NCBI RefSeq assembly: GCF_000511355.1
Contig: NC_023135.1
Span: 3,126,371-3,190,370, forward strand
Source: Leisingera methylohalidivorans DSM 14336
Lineage (GTDB): Bacteria > Pseudomonadota > Alphaproteobacteria > Rhodobacterales > Rhodobacteraceae
DNA: 64,000 bases
Direction: 5' to 3'
Part shown: positions 27,106 through 37,415 of the stretch, piece after piece
Numbering within the stretch: the stretch's first letter is position 1
Layout of the letters: every line of letters begins with the position of its first letter
Position numbers and translations under genes: made by a program
Notes under the pieces: model-generated
What the model was told of the DNA's origin: nothing
Databases searched by the model: none
What the model saw: only the letters and a program-made list of their open reading frames with translations

Positions 27106-28137
27106 ATGAATGATAAAAAGATAAGGAACATGGAGGAATTCGCGGCGGTCAGTGGCATTTCACGTCCGACTCTGTCGAAGTTCTTCAACGACCCGTCCAG
27201 TGTGAGGGCTTCGACCAGGCAGCGCATCGAAGCTGCGCTTGACCGCTACGATTACCGGCCCAACCTCTATGCAATCAATCAGAACCGTCGGTTGACCAAG
27301 AATATCGGCATCGTCGTCCCCAATCTAGCCGACCCCTTCTTTGCTGAAATCGCCCGCAATATTGAGGAGCACATTCTGAGAACTGGGTACCGGCCGGTGC
27401 TGCTGGGCTCCCACGGCACCACCGAACAGGAGATCGAAAACCTCGAGAATCTGCGGCTTCTCAAACCGGCTGGTGTACTGCTTGCCCCATTGGGGCGGGC
27501 ATCGGACCAAGCACGCATTGCCGCCTTTTGCGAAGAGGTTCCGGCGGTGTTGTTTGACGCCAATGTCGACTCTGCGGGTCTGGCGTTTGTAGGTTCAGAC
27601 AACGATCAAAGCATTGATCTTATTGTAGACTACCTGTGCAGGACAGGCGAACCGCCTGCATTCTTCGAGATGAAGGAGCCCACGAACCCTAACGCCCATA
27701 AACGGCGCCACGCCTATCTCGCCGCCATGGAGCGGCTGAACCACACACCGCATTTGATCCAGGCCTCCGGTGAAGGCTGGGAATTTGAAGAAATCGGCTT
27801 TCGGGAAGGAACCCGGGTGGTCCGTGACAGAAACCTGCCAACCGATACGATCCTGTGCAGCAATGACCGCCTGGCTATCGGCTTCCTGTCGGCGGCCTAT
27901 GAGGCCGGAATACGGGTTGGTCTGGGCACTGACTGCACCATGCGGGTTGCCGGGCATGATGACCACCCGTTCTCCCGCTACACCTGCCCGACGTTGACGA
28001 CGGTCTCGCAGGATTACGAGGCCATCGCCCGCAAAAGTGCCGAGACCCTGATGAACCTCATTGAGGCGGAAAGCCCGCCTGATTCGCGGGAGGAAACCCT
28101 TTTTGATGGCCGGCTGGTCATGCGGGGGTCCGCCTAA
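27106..28137 (+). CDS. LacI-family regulator of the polyol operon
   Basis: The protein has 343 residues. The N-terminal helix-turn-helix (about residues 8-30, AAVSGISRPTLSKFFNDP) is followed by a hinge helix (TRQRIEAALDRYDYRPN). A periplasmic-binding-protein-like sensor domain (NIGIVVPNLADPFFAEIARN onward) fills the rest. The start at 27106 leaves the usual few residues before the helix-turn-helix; ATG 27130 would cut into it. It is directly upstream of and codirectional with smoEFGK. Matching 14-bp palindromes occur upstream of both. It is therefore inferred to repress polyol uptake and itself until a polyol binds. Confidence 0.88.
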   Translation: MNDKKIRNMEEFAAVSGISRPTLSKFFNDPSSVRASTRQRIEAALDRYDYRPNLYAINQNRRLTKNIGIVVPNLADPFFAEIARNIEEHILRTGYRPVLLGSHGTTEQEIENLENLRLLKPAGVLLAPLGRASDQARIAAFCEEVPAVLFDANVDSAGLAFVGSDNDQSIDLIVDYLCRTGEPPAFFEMKEPTNPNAHKRRHAYLAAMERLNHTPHLIQASGEGWEFEEIGFREGTRVVRDRNLPTDTILCSNDRLAIGFLSAAYEAGIRVGLGTDCTMRVAGHDDHPFSRYTCPTLTTVSQDYEAIARKSAETLMNLIEAESPPDSREETLFDGRLVMRGSA

Positions 28138-28168
28138 GCTGCTGATATTTCGGGCAAGCATTACAAAC

Positions 28169-28182
28169 TTTACGCGCGTAAA
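28169..28182. promoter_or_regulatory. Palindromic LacI-type operator upstream of smoE
   Basis: The 14-base palindrome TTTACGCGCGTAAA is perfect and has the central CG typical of LacI-family operators. It lies 7 bases upstream of the -35 box of the proposed smoE promoter. A near copy precedes the regulator gene. Confidence 0.65.
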
Positions 28183-28189
28183 ATATAAA

Positions 28190-28219
28190 TTGACGCCAGC
28201 ACGCCGCCACCGGTAGTCT
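28190..28219 (+). promoter_or_regulatory. Candidate sigma-70 promoter of the smo operon
   Basis: TTGACG (28190-28195) and TAGTCT (28214-28219) are separated by 18 bases, followed by a leader and AGGGAGGT at 28239. The -35 match is strong and the -10 match moderate. Confidence 0.45.
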
Positions 28220-28250
28220 TGGAGGCGACATCTCAACAGGGAGGTAGAGG

Positions 28251-29552
28251 ATGTTTGCTAAGTACGCTTTGGGTGCGGCAACGGCCATTTCACTGATCGC
28301 AGCAGGCAGTGCCTCTGCCGAGACCATCACCATCGCCACTGTGAACAACGGCGACATGATCCGGATGCAGGGTCTGACCGACGATTTCACCGAAAAGACC
28401 GGCCATGAGGTCGAATGGGTGACGCTGGAAGAAAATGTGCTTCGTCAGCGTGTCACCACCGACATCACCACCAAGGGTGGCCAGTTCGACATCATGACCA
28501 TCGGCATGTACGAAACCCCGATCTGGGGTCGCAACGGCTGGCTGTTGCCGCTGGATGATCTGCCTGCCGAATACGACGCTGAAGATATTCTGCCCGCGAT
28601 GCGCGGCGGTCTCAGCGTTGACGGTACGCTTTATGCGGCACCGTTTTACGGCGAAAGCTCGATGATCATGTACCGGACCGACCTGATGGAGCAGGCCGGT
28701 CTGGAAATGCCCGATGCCCCGGCATGGGATTTCGTCGCCGAAGCCGCCCGTGCCATGACCGACAAAGATGCCGGTATCTATGGCATCTGCCTGCGTGGCA
28801 AAGCCGGCTGGGGCGAGAACATGGCGTTCCTGACTGCCACCGCCAATGCCTTTGGCGCGCGCTGGTTCGATGAAAACTGGCAGCCCCAGTTCGATCAGCC
28901 GGAGTGGAAGGAAACCCTGGAGTTCTATGTGAACCTGCTGAACGATGCCGGCCCTCCGGGCGCGTCGAACAACGGTTTCAACGAAAACCTGTCGCTGTTC
29001 CAGCAGGGCAAATGCGGCATGTGGATCGACGCCACCGTGGCGGCCTCCTTCGTGACCAACCCCGATGACTCCACCGTCGCGGACAAGGTCGGATTTGCCT
29101 TGGCGCCGGACACCGGCAAGGGCAAGCGCGGCAACTGGCTGTGGGCTTGGGCTCTGGCGGTTCCAGCCGGCACCCAGAAAGCGGACGTCGCCAAGGAATT
29201 CATCCAGTGGGCCACATCCAAGGACTACATTGAACTGGTCGCCGAGAAAGAGGGCTGGGCCAACGTGCCGCCGGGTGCGCGCACCTCGCTTTATGAGAAC
29301 CCCAACTATCAGGAAGTTCCCTTTGCGCGGATGACACTGGAAAGCATCCAGTCGGCTGATCCGACGAACCCCACCGTCGATCCGGTGCCCTATGTTGGCG
29401 TGCAATTTGCCGCGATCCCCGAGTTTGCCGGCATTGCCGGTCAGGTCGGCCAGGAATTCGCAGCCGCGCTGGCCGGACAGCAGAGCGTAGATGAAGCCCT
29501 GGCCAAAGCCCAGGCGCTGACCGCCGACGAGATGGAAGCCGCAGGCTACTGA
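28251..29552 (+). CDS. smoE: Polyol (sorbitol/mannitol) ABC transporter substrate-binding protein
   Basis: The protein has 433 residues. A cleavable signal peptide covers about residues 1-23 (ending A-S-A before ETITIATVNN). The mature part is a type-1 extracellular solute-binding protein (MalE-like cluster) acting in the periplasm. The gene is first in an operon with two permeases, an ATPase, polyol dehydrogenases and a fructokinase, in the order known for the Rhodobacter sphaeroides polyol operon (smoEFGK-smoS-mtlK-mtlZ). The specific assignment rests on this context. Confidence 0.92.
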   Translation: MFAKYALGAATAISLIAAGSASAETITIATVNNGDMIRMQGLTDDFTEKTGHEVEWVTLEENVLRQRVTTDITTKGGQFDIMTIGMYETPIWGRNGWLLPLDDLPAEYDAEDILPAMRGGLSVDGTLYAAPFYGESSMIMYRTDLMEQAGLEMPDAPAWDFVAEAARAMTDKDAGIYGICLRGKAGWGENMAFLTATANAFGARWFDENWQPQFDQPEWKETLEFYVNLLNDAGPPGASNNGFNENLSLFQQGKCGMWIDATVAASFVTNPDDSTVADKVGFALAPDTGKGKRGNWLWAWALAVPAGTQKADVAKEFIQWATSKDYIELVAEKEGWANVPPGARTSLYENPNYQEVPFARMTLESIQSADPTNPTVDPVPYVGVQFAAIPEFAGIAGQVGQEFAAALAGQQSVDEALAKAQALTADEMEAAGY

Positions 29553-29667
29553 TCGCCCGCACAACGACCCGGAGGGCGGACCCGCGCCGCCCTCTGGCCT
29601 CAGCAATCCCCAAAAGCGCATAATCGTCCAGGACGGCCCGATGCCGTCAACGGAGGAGGTATATCAA

Positions 29668-30627
29668 ATGGCAACGCAACACTCCCAATCGGCGGAGCGG
29701 CTGACGATGGCCACACCCGCGCCCACGGCGGCACCCCAGCCCGCCTCAGGGGATCACAAGGGTGGAACCAGACAAGCCCGCACCGCAGCCCGGTTGATGA
29801 TGGCGCCCGCTGTCATCCTGCTGCTGGGCTGGATGCTGGTGCCGCTGACGATGACGCTTTACTTCTCGTTCAAGAAATTCCTGCCGCTGCGGGGCGGCGA
29901 CCTGGGCTGGGTTGGTTTCGACAACTATGTCCGTTTCATATCCTCCAGCGCTTTCTGGCCCAGCGTGCAGGCGACATTGGTGATCGTCGGCGGCGTCCTG
30001 TTGATCACTGTGGTGCTGGGGGTGATGCTGGCAATCCTGCTCAACCAGCCAATGTGGGGCCGGGGTATTGTCCGCATCCTGGTGATCGCGCCCTTCTTCG
30101 TCATGCCCACCGTGTCCGCACTGGTCTGGAAGAACATGTTCATGGACCCTGTGAACGGCTTGCTGGCCCATGTGTGGCGGGCCTTTGGCGCCGAGCCGCT
30201 GGTCTGGCTGACCGAAGCCTCGACCCAGTCGATCATCCTGATCGTCAGCTGGCAGTGGCTGCCTTTTGCGACGCTGATCCTGCTGACCGCGATCCAGTCT
30301 CTGGACCGCGAACAGCTGGAGGCCGCGGAAATGGACGGCGCACCTCCGGTGAAACGCTTTGCCTTTATCACCCTGCCCCATCTGTCGCGCGCCATCACCG
30401 TTGTGGTGCTGATCCAGACCATCTTCCTGCTGTCGATATTTGCGGAAATCTTTGTCACCACCCAGGGCGCCTTTGGCACCAAGACCCTGACCTATCTGAT
30501 CTTCCAGCGCGTGCTGGAGAGCCAGAACATCGGCCTGGGCTCCGCTGGCGGTGTCTACGCCATCATCCTCGCCAATATCGTTGCCATCTTCCTGATGCGC
30601 ATCGTCGGCAAGAACCTGGACGCGTAA
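29668..30627 (+). CDS. smoF: Polyol ABC transporter permease 1
   Basis: The inner-membrane permease has 319 residues and six predicted transmembrane helices after a polar N-terminal extension of about 40 residues. The coupling motif for the ATPase is the EAA loop (EQLEAAEMDGAPPVKRFAFI). I chose the ATG at 29668 because GGAGGAGGT lies 8 bases upstream of it; an ATG at 29641 precedes that site and is unlikely. It pairs with the next gene to form the channel. Confidence 0.92.
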   Translation: MATQHSQSAERLTMATPAPTAAPQPASGDHKGGTRQARTAARLMMAPAVILLLGWMLVPLTMTLYFSFKKFLPLRGGDLGWVGFDNYVRFISSSAFWPSVQATLVIVGGVLLITVVLGVMLAILLNQPMWGRGIVRILVIAPFFVMPTVSALVWKNMFMDPVNGLLAHVWRAFGAEPLVWLTEASTQSIILIVSWQWLPFATLILLTAIQSLDREQLEAAEMDGAPPVKRFAFITLPHLSRAITVVVLIQTIFLLSIFAEIFVTTQGAFGTKTLTYLIFQRVLESQNIGLGSAGGVYAIILANIVAIFLMRIVGKNLDA

Positions 30628-30637
30628 GGAGGCCCTC

Positions 30638-31468
30638 ATGGCACGTGCAATCACATCGCAACGCAAAGCCCTGAATACTGCCCTGGCCTGGGGTGTGGGC
30701 CTTCTGATCTTCTTCCCGATCCTCTGGACCATCCTGACCAGCTTCAAGACCGAAGCCCAGGCCATCAGCGACCCGCCGGTCTTCCTGTTCTTTGACTGGA
30801 CGCTGGAGAACTACACCGTGGTACAGGAGCGCTCCAACTATGGCCGGTTCCTGTGGAATTCGATCATCATCGCAGGCGGCTCCACCATTCTCGGCATTCT
30901 GATCGCGGTGCCCGCCGCCTGGTCGATGGCCTTTGTGCCCTCGAAACGGACCAAGGACATTCTTCTGTGGATGCTGTCTACCAAAATGCTGCCTGCCGTG
31001 GGCGTGCTGTACCCGATCTACCTGATCTTCATCAAAATGGGGCTGCTGGATACCAAGGTGGGACTGGTCATCGTGCTGATGCTGATCAACCTGCCGATCA
31101 TCGTCTGGATGCTTTACACCTACTTCAAGGAGATCCCCGGCGAGATCCTGGAGGCCGCCCGGATGGATGGCGCTACCCTGCGCGAAGAGGTGCTGTATAT
31201 CCTGACGCCCATGGCCATTCCCGGCATCGCCTCGACGCTGCTGCTGAATGTGATCCTGGCCTGGAACGAAGCCTTCTGGACCCTCAACCTGACCGCGGCC
31301 AAGGCAGCCCCCCTCACCGCCTTCATCGCCAGCTACTCCAGCCCCGAAGGCCTGTTCTACGCCAAGCTCAGCGCGGCCTCCACTATGGCTATTGCCCCGA
31401 TCCTGATCCTTGGCTGGTTCAGCCAGAAACAACTCGTCAGCGGCCTGACCTTCGGCGCTGTGAAATAA
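30638..31468 (+). CDS. smoG: Polyol ABC transporter permease 2
   Basis: The permease has 276 residues and belongs to the carbohydrate CUT1 type, with six predicted helices. The EAA loop reads EILEAARMDGATLREEVLYI. It is preceded by AAGGAGG and lies 10 bases after smoF, so the two are cotranscribed and should form a heterodimeric channel. The family substrate is polyols; selectivity for sorbitol or mannitol cannot be told apart. Confidence 0.92.
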   Translation: MARAITSQRKALNTALAWGVGLLIFFPILWTILTSFKTEAQAISDPPVFLFFDWTLENYTVVQERSNYGRFLWNSIIIAGGSTILGILIAVPAAWSMAFVPSKRTKDILLWMLSTKMLPAVGVLYPIYLIFIKMGLLDTKVGLVIVLMLINLPIIVWMLYTYFKEIPGEILEAARMDGATLREEVLYILTPMAIPGIASTLLLNVILAWNEAFWTLNLTAAKAAPLTAFIASYSSPEGLFYAKLSAASTMAIAPILILGWFSQKQLVSGLTFGAVK

Positions 31469-31480
31469 GGAGACATCAAC

Positions 31481-32481
<1,001 letters not shown>

Positions 32482-32485
<4 letters not shown>

Positions 32486-33255
32486 AGCGGCTGGCAGGCA
32501 AAACCGCGCTGATAACCGGCGGCGCCCGGGGGATCGGCCGTGCCTTCGCAGAGGCCTATGTCCGCGAAGGCGCCCGCGTGGCTATCGCCGATATTGATTT
32601 CGAAGGCGCGCAAGCGGCGGCTGAGAAACTGGGCGGCGGGTCGGCTGCCGTCCGGCTGGATGTCACCGATCAGGCCAGTATTGAACAGGCCGCTGCCCGG
32701 ACGGTTGCCGACTTGGGCCGGATCGACATCCTGATCAACAACGCGGCCATCTTCACCGCCGCTCCGGTGAGTGAAATTACCCGCAATGACTATGACTGCG
32801 CCTTTGCCGTCAATGTCGCGGGCACGCTGTTCACCCTGCAGGCAGTGGCCCGGCACATGATCGAACGCGGCGAAGGCGGCAAGATCATCAACATGGCCAG
32901 CCAGGCCGGGCGGCGCGGGGAACCGCTGGTTGCCGTCTACTGCGCCACCAAGGCGGCCGTCATCAGCCTGACCCAATCTGCCGGGCTCAACCTGATCCGG
33001 CACGGAATCAACGTGAATGCCATCTCCCCCGGTGTGGTGGAGGGTGAGCATTGGGACGGCGTCGATGCGCTCTTTGCCAAGCATGAGGGCAAGGCGCCCG
33101 GCCAGAAGAAGCAAGAGGTGGCGCAGGCGGTGCCTTACGGGCGCATCGGACGGGGGGAGGACTTGACCGGCATGGCTGTTTTTCTGGCCTCGGACGAGGC
33201 CGAATATGTCGTTGCCCAGACCTACAATGTGGATGGCGGACAATGGATGAGCTGA
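32482..33255 (+). CDS. smoS: Sorbitol dehydrogenase (short-chain dehydrogenase)
   Basis: The enzyme has 257 residues and is a classical NAD(P)-dependent SDR. The cofactor motif is TGGARGIG (about residues 12-19), and the N-N-A-A motif, the catalytic Ser in INMASQAG and the Y-C-A-T-K catalytic pair are all present. In the R. sphaeroides homologue the reaction is sorbitol to fructose (also galactitol to tagatose). Overlap with smoK and the following gene puts it inside the operon. Substrate is inferred from context and length. Confidence 0.9.
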
Positions 33256-34778
33256 TGGAACGGGAAACAGCACAACGCGCCCCGGTGAAACTGAACCAGG
33301 GGGCGCTGAAGGAGCTGCCCGAAGATGTGGCAGGCCCTCAATACGACCGCAGCGCCCTGAAGCCGGGGATCATCCATATCGGGCTTGGCAACTTTCACCG
33401 CGCTCATCAGGCCTGGTACCTGCACCGGCTGTTGCAGCAGGGCATGGCGCAGGACTGGGCCATCATCGGGGCCGGGGTGCGCCCCTATGATGCCGCGATG
33501 CGGGAGAAACTGCTGGCGCAGGACTGCCTGACCACGCTGATTGAGCTGTCCCCCGGCAGCGTCTCTGCCGAGATTGCCGGATCAATGATCGATTATCTGC
33601 CGATAGAAGAGGGAAACGGCCCGCTGATCCGCACAATGTCCGATCCAGCGATCCGTATCGTGTCGCTGACCGTGACCGAGGGCGGCTATTTCATGGACCC
33701 GAATACCGGCGGGCTGGATACGGCACATCCTGACATCCGGCGTGACGCGGAAAACCCAGCCCGGCCCCGCACGGTGTTCGGGGCCATTGCGGCGGCGCTG
33801 AAGGCGAGGCGCGGCGCGGGAGCCGGTCCCTTTACCGTTCAGAGCTGTGACAACCTGCGCGGCAATGGCACCGCCACCCGGCAGGCGGTGGTTTCGCTCG
33901 CACGGCTTACAGACCCGGAGCTGGCGGATTGGATTGACCACACCTGCAGTTTTCCGAATTCCATGGTCGACTGCATCGTGCCCGCAACCGGCCCCGGCGA
34001 AATCGCCCTTGCCCGCGAACTGGGCATCGAAGATGCCGCCCCCGTCACCCATGAAAACTACCGCCAATGGGTGATTGAAGATGACTTCTGCGCAGGCCGA
34101 CCCGATTGGGACAAGGCCGGGGCGGTTTTCACACCCTCGGTGCATGACTACGAGGTGATGAAAATTCGCATTCTGAATGCGGGCCACCAGGTTCTGGCCA
34201 ATGCTGGGGAGATGCTGTCGGTGGAGACCATCGCCGATTGCATGGCGCATCCGCTGATTGCCGCGCTGTTCCGCAAGGTCCAGCAAGAGGAGATCGCCCC
34301 CTACGTTGCAGCGGTTCCCGAAATGAACCCGCAAGACTATGCCGAACTGATCGAGCGGCGGTTTTCCAACCCCGCCATCCGCGACACGGTCCGGCGGGTT
34401 GCCTTTGACGGCTCCTCCCGGCACCCGGGTTTTGTGCATCCCATTCTGCGGGATGCGCTGGCGGCGGGGGGGCCGGTCTCGGGCCTGAGCCTGGTCGAGG
34501 CGCTGTGGGCGCGCATGTGTGCCGGAACGCGCGAGGACGGCACGGTGATTGAGGCAAACGACCCGAATTGGGAGGCGCTGGCCCAGGCGGCCCTGGCGGC
34601 CAGGCAACGGCCGCAGGCCTGGCTCGAACAGCATTCTATTTACAGCGGCCTCGCCGACAACCAGTGGTTTGCCGTTGAATTTTCGCGCTGGCTCGGCCTG
34701 ATCTGGTCGGAGGGAAGCGAAGCCGCTTTGCGCGTCTATACGGGGCAAGGGCAGGCCAAGGGGGAAACAGGACGATGA
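33243..34778 (+). CDS. mtlK: Mannitol 2-dehydrogenase
   Basis: The protein has up to 511 residues and belongs to the polyol-specific long-chain dehydrogenase family, which oxidises mannitol to fructose with NAD. N-terminal Rossmann segment HIGLGNFHRAHQ, the D-N-L-R-G-N-G motif and the catalytic K-x4-N-x2-H pattern in KIRILNAGH are intact. Two starts compete: ATG 33243, which overlaps smoS by 13 bases, and ATG 33255, which shares a TGATG junction with the smoS stop. Coupled translation is likely either way. Confidence 0.92.
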   Translation: MDELMERETAQRAPVKLNQGALKELPEDVAGPQYDRSALKPGIIHIGLGNFHRAHQAWYLHRLLQQGMAQDWAIIGAGVRPYDAAMREKLLAQDCLTTLIELSPGSVSAEIAGSMIDYLPIEEGNGPLIRTMSDPAIRIVSLTVTEGGYFMDPNTGGLDTAHPDIRRDAENPARPRTVFGAIAAALKARRGAGAGPFTVQSCDNLRGNGTATRQAVVSLARLTDPELADWIDHTCSFPNSMVDCIVPATGPGEIALARELGIEDAAPVTHENYRQWVIEDDFCAGRPDWDKAGAVFTPSVHDYEVMKIRILNAGHQVLANAGEMLSVETIADCMAHPLIAALFRKVQQEEIAPYVAAVPEMNPQDYAELIERRFSNPAIRDTVRRVAFDGSSRHPGFVHPILRDALAAGGPVSGLSLVEALWARMCAGTREDGTVIEANDPNWEALAQAALAARQRPQAWLEQHSIYSGLADNQWFAVEFSRWLGLIWSEGSEAALRVYTGQGQAKGETGR

Positions 34779-35701
34779 TACTGTGTTGCGGAGAAGCCCT
34801 GATCGACATGATCCCCGCGCCAACTGCGGACGGACCGGACGGGTTTGTGCCTCACCCCGGCGGGGCCGTGTTCAATACCGCTATTGCGCTGGGGCGGCTT
34901 GGGGTGAGGGCCGGGATACTGACCGGCCTGTCCACCGACATGTTCGGGCGGCAGCTGGCCGAGTCGCTGAAGGCCAGCCATGTTGATACTTCGCTGGTGA
35001 TCCAGTCCGGCCGCCCCACCACGCTGGCCTTCGTCCGTCTGGTGGATGGCCATGCCACCTATTGCTTCTTCGACGAGAACTCAGCCGGGCGCATGCTGGC
35101 GCCGGGGGATATGCCCAAGCTCCCCCGGGAGATCTCAGCCCTGTTTTTCGGCGGTATCAGCCTGGCCTCTGAGCCTTGCGCCGGCGCCTATGCAGCGCTG
35201 CTGGAGCGTGAAGCCGCGGATCGCGCTGTGATGATCGATCCGAACGTCCGTCCCAGGTTCATCAAGGATTTCGCCCGCTACCGCACCCGGCTGGACCGCA
35301 TGGTGGCGCAGGCGGATATCGTGAAGGTCTCCGATGAGGATCTGAACTGGCTGCTGCCGGACCCGCTGTCGCTGAACGAGAAAGTGTCCATCCTGCTGGA
35401 ACGGGGGCCGTCCGTGCTGATCCTGACCCGCGGCGGCGAAGGTGCAACCGGGTATCTTGCGAATGGCGGCGAAGTGCGTGTGGCCGCGGTTCGGGCGGAA
35501 ATTTCCGATACCGTCGGGGCTGGCGACACTTTCAATGCGGGCGTTCTTGCCAAACTGTCCGAGCTAGGCCGGCTGACGAAACCGGAGCTGGCCGCATTGC
35601 CGCCTGAGGTTCTGCAGCAGGCAATGGAGCATGGTGCGAAAGTGGCGGCAATTACCGTGTCCCGCGCCGGCGCCAACCCGCCCTGGGCCGGAGAGCTGTA
35701 A
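34775..35701 (+). CDS. mtlZ: Fructokinase (PfkB family)
   Basis: The sugar kinase has 308 residues and belongs to the ribokinase/PfkB family. N-terminal G-G-A-V-F-N-T-A motif and the C-terminal catalytic loop DTVGAGDTFNAG (with the catalytic Asp and anion hole) are intact. The ATGA overlap with mtlK places it as the last polyol-operon gene. Fructose made by SmoS and MtlK would become fructose-6-phosphate, the substrate of the Pgi encoded 4 kb on. Unlike the R. sphaeroides operon, no xylB is present. Confidence 0.88.
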   Translation: MILCCGEALIDMIPAPTADGPDGFVPHPGGAVFNTAIALGRLGVRAGILTGLSTDMFGRQLAESLKASHVDTSLVIQSGRPTTLAFVRLVDGHATYCFFDENSAGRMLAPGDMPKLPREISALFFGGISLASEPCAGAYAALLEREAADRAVMIDPNVRPRFIKDFARYRTRLDRMVAQADIVKVSDEDLNWLLPDPLSLNEKVSILLERGPSVLILTRGGEGATGYLANGGEVRVAAVRAEISDTVGAGDTFNAGVLAKLSELGRLTKPELAALPPEVLQQAMEHGAKVAAITVSRAGANPPWAGEL

Positions 35702-35737
35702 ATGCGCACTTTCCTGTCCTCTTTTCCGTCTACAAAT

Positions 35738-35749
35738 GTTAGCGCTAAC
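35738..35749. promoter_or_regulatory. LacI-type operator palindrome upstream of the zwf-edd-eda-pgi block
   Basis: GTTAGCGCTAAC is a perfect 12-base palindrome with a central CG, typical of LacI-family sites. It lies between mtlZ and zwf, 123 bases ahead of zwf. It differs clearly from TTTACGCGCGTAAA at smoE, so a different LacI-type regulator is likely. Confidence 0.6.
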
Positions 35750-35763
35750 TACGAGGGTCAACT

Positions 35764-35867
35764 ATGAACCCGCAGCACAGCCATGAGGAGAAAACGCCAT
35801 GACCATCCAGTTCGCCGTCATTGGCCGCAGGCCGCGGTCCGGCGCGCCCATCAAGCGGGCGGGCTAA
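35764..35867 (+). other. Two tiny overlapping reading frames in the zwf leader
   Basis: An ATG at 35764 gives 12 codons (M-N-P-Q-H-S-H-E-E-K-T-P) ending in TGA that overlaps (ATGA) a second ATG at 35799. The second has a good ribosome-binding site (GAGGAGAAAA) and gives 22 codons, starting MTIQFAVIG and ending at 35867, 4 bases before zwf. The MTIQFAVIG start resembles Gfo/Idh oxidoreductases, so it may be a deletion scar of such a gene or a coupling leader peptide. Confidence 0.35.
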
Positions 35868-35871
35868 GCTG

Positions 35872-37323
35872 ATGGTGTCCCGAGTCATTCCGGTCGATCC
35901 TTTTGATCTTGTCCTGTTCGGTGCTACCGGCGACCTGGCACGCCGCAAAATCCTGCCTGGCCTTTTCCACCGGTTTGCGGTGGGGCAGATGCCAGATGGG
36001 GCACGCATCATCGGCACTGCCCGCTCAGCGATGAACCGGGCGGAGTTCACCGAGGCGGTGCATGCCAGCCTGCTGGAATTTGCGCCGGAGGCCGCCAAAC
36101 AGTCAGCACTGCTGGAGAAGTTCCTTGCCAGCCTGGAGTACGTTCGTGCCGATGCCGGAGGCGAGGACGGGTGGGACACCCTTGCCAAGGCGATCAGGCC
36201 GGATGTGGTGCAGGCGTTCTACCTCTCGGTCTCGCCTGCGCTGTTTGGCTCCATCGCGTCGAATCTGAAAAGCCGGGGCATCGCATCGGCAAACAGCCGG
36301 GTTGTGGTGGAAAAGCCCTTCGGTCACGATCTGGCGTCAGCGCGGGATTTGAATGGGGATCTGCGCCGGAACTTCGACGAGCATCAGATCTACCGGATCG
36401 ACCACTACCTGGGCAAGGAAACCGTGCAGAACCTGATGGCGCTGCGCTTTGCCAATGCTCTGTGGGAGCCTTTGTGGAACTCCACCCATGTGGATCACGT
36501 GCAGATCACCGTAGCCGAAAGCCTCGGCGTTGAGGGCCGGGGCGAGTATTACGACCGCTCCGGTGCGATGCGGGACATGGTGCAGAACCACCTGATGCAG
36601 CTCTTGTGCCTGACCGCGATGGAGCCGCCGTCGCGCTTTACCTCCGACGCGGTGCGCGATGAGAAGGTCAAGGTGATCGAGGCGCTGGAACCGGTGGCGC
36701 CACCGGACATCGTGCGCGGCCAGTACCGCGCCCAAGGCAGCGCGGGCAGCTACCGCGACCATGCCGGCAACCCGCACAGCAGCACCGAAAGTTTCATTGC
36801 CATGAAGGTGAATATCGGCAACTGGCGGTGGGCGGGCACGCCGTTCTACCTGCGCACGGGCAAGAAGCTGCGGGCGCGCTGTTCGGAAATTGCGGTGGTG
36901 TTCCGCGGCCCGCCGCACATGATCTTTCCGGACATGGCCGGGCGGCGCAGCAACGCAATGATCATCCGCCTGCAGCCGGATGAAGGCATCACCCTGCGCA
37001 ACACGATCAAGGAGCCGGGTCCGGGCGGCTTCCGTCTGGCGGAGGTGTCGCTGGACATGACCTTTGCCGAGGCGCTGGGGGAACGGGCTGAACCGCAAGA
37101 TGCCTATGAACGCCTGATCATGGACGTGATCCGCGGCGACCAGACTTTGTTCATGCGCGGCGATGAAGTCGAGGCAGCCTGGGCCTGGGCTGACCCCATC
37201 ATTGCCGGCTGGGAGGACGTCGGGCCCGCCCCGTCTCCCTACGATCCGGGAGGGTCCGGCCCGGAGGACGCCCTGATGCTGCTGCACCGCGAGGGCCGGC
37301 GGTGGCGCGAGATCGGGGGCTGA
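35872..37323 (+). CDS. zwf: Glucose-6-phosphate 1-dehydrogenase
   Basis: The protein has 483 residues and oxidises glucose-6-phosphate to 6-phosphogluconolactone with NAD(P), feeding the Entner-Doudoroff path. The cofactor motif GATGDLARRK is near residue 15-24, and the substrate/catalytic signature RIDHYLGKETVQN is present. The start at 35872 has no strong ribosome-binding site of its own but follows a 22-codon leader frame by 4 bases, so it may depend on coupling. A separate pgl is not present between zwf and edd. Confidence 0.95.
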   Translation: MVSRVIPVDPFDLVLFGATGDLARRKILPGLFHRFAVGQMPDGARIIGTARSAMNRAEFTEAVHASLLEFAPEAAKQSALLEKFLASLEYVRADAGGEDGWDTLAKAIRPDVVQAFYLSVSPALFGSIASNLKSRGIASANSRVVVEKPFGHDLASARDLNGDLRRNFDEHQIYRIDHYLGKETVQNLMALRFANALWEPLWNSTHVDHVQITVAESLGVEGRGEYYDRSGAMRDMVQNHLMQLLCLTAMEPPSRFTSDAVRDEKVKVIEALEPVAPPDIVRGQYRAQGSAGSYRDHAGNPHSSTESFIAMKVNIGNWRWAGTPFYLRTGKKLRARCSEIAVVFRGPPHMIFPDMAGRRSNAMIIRLQPDEGITLRNTIKEPGPGGFRLAEVSLDMTFAEALGERAEPQDAYERLIMDVIRGDQTLFMRGDEVEAAWAWADPIIAGWEDVGPAPSPYDPGGSGPEDALMLLHREGRRWREIGG

Positions 37324-37415
37324 GCAATGCATCAGGATTGCACGTCCCTGGCCCCGGCCACGCCTCGCCTCTTATGTAACGTCCCGCCAATCCGTTTTCC
37401 CAAGGGAGCGCACCA

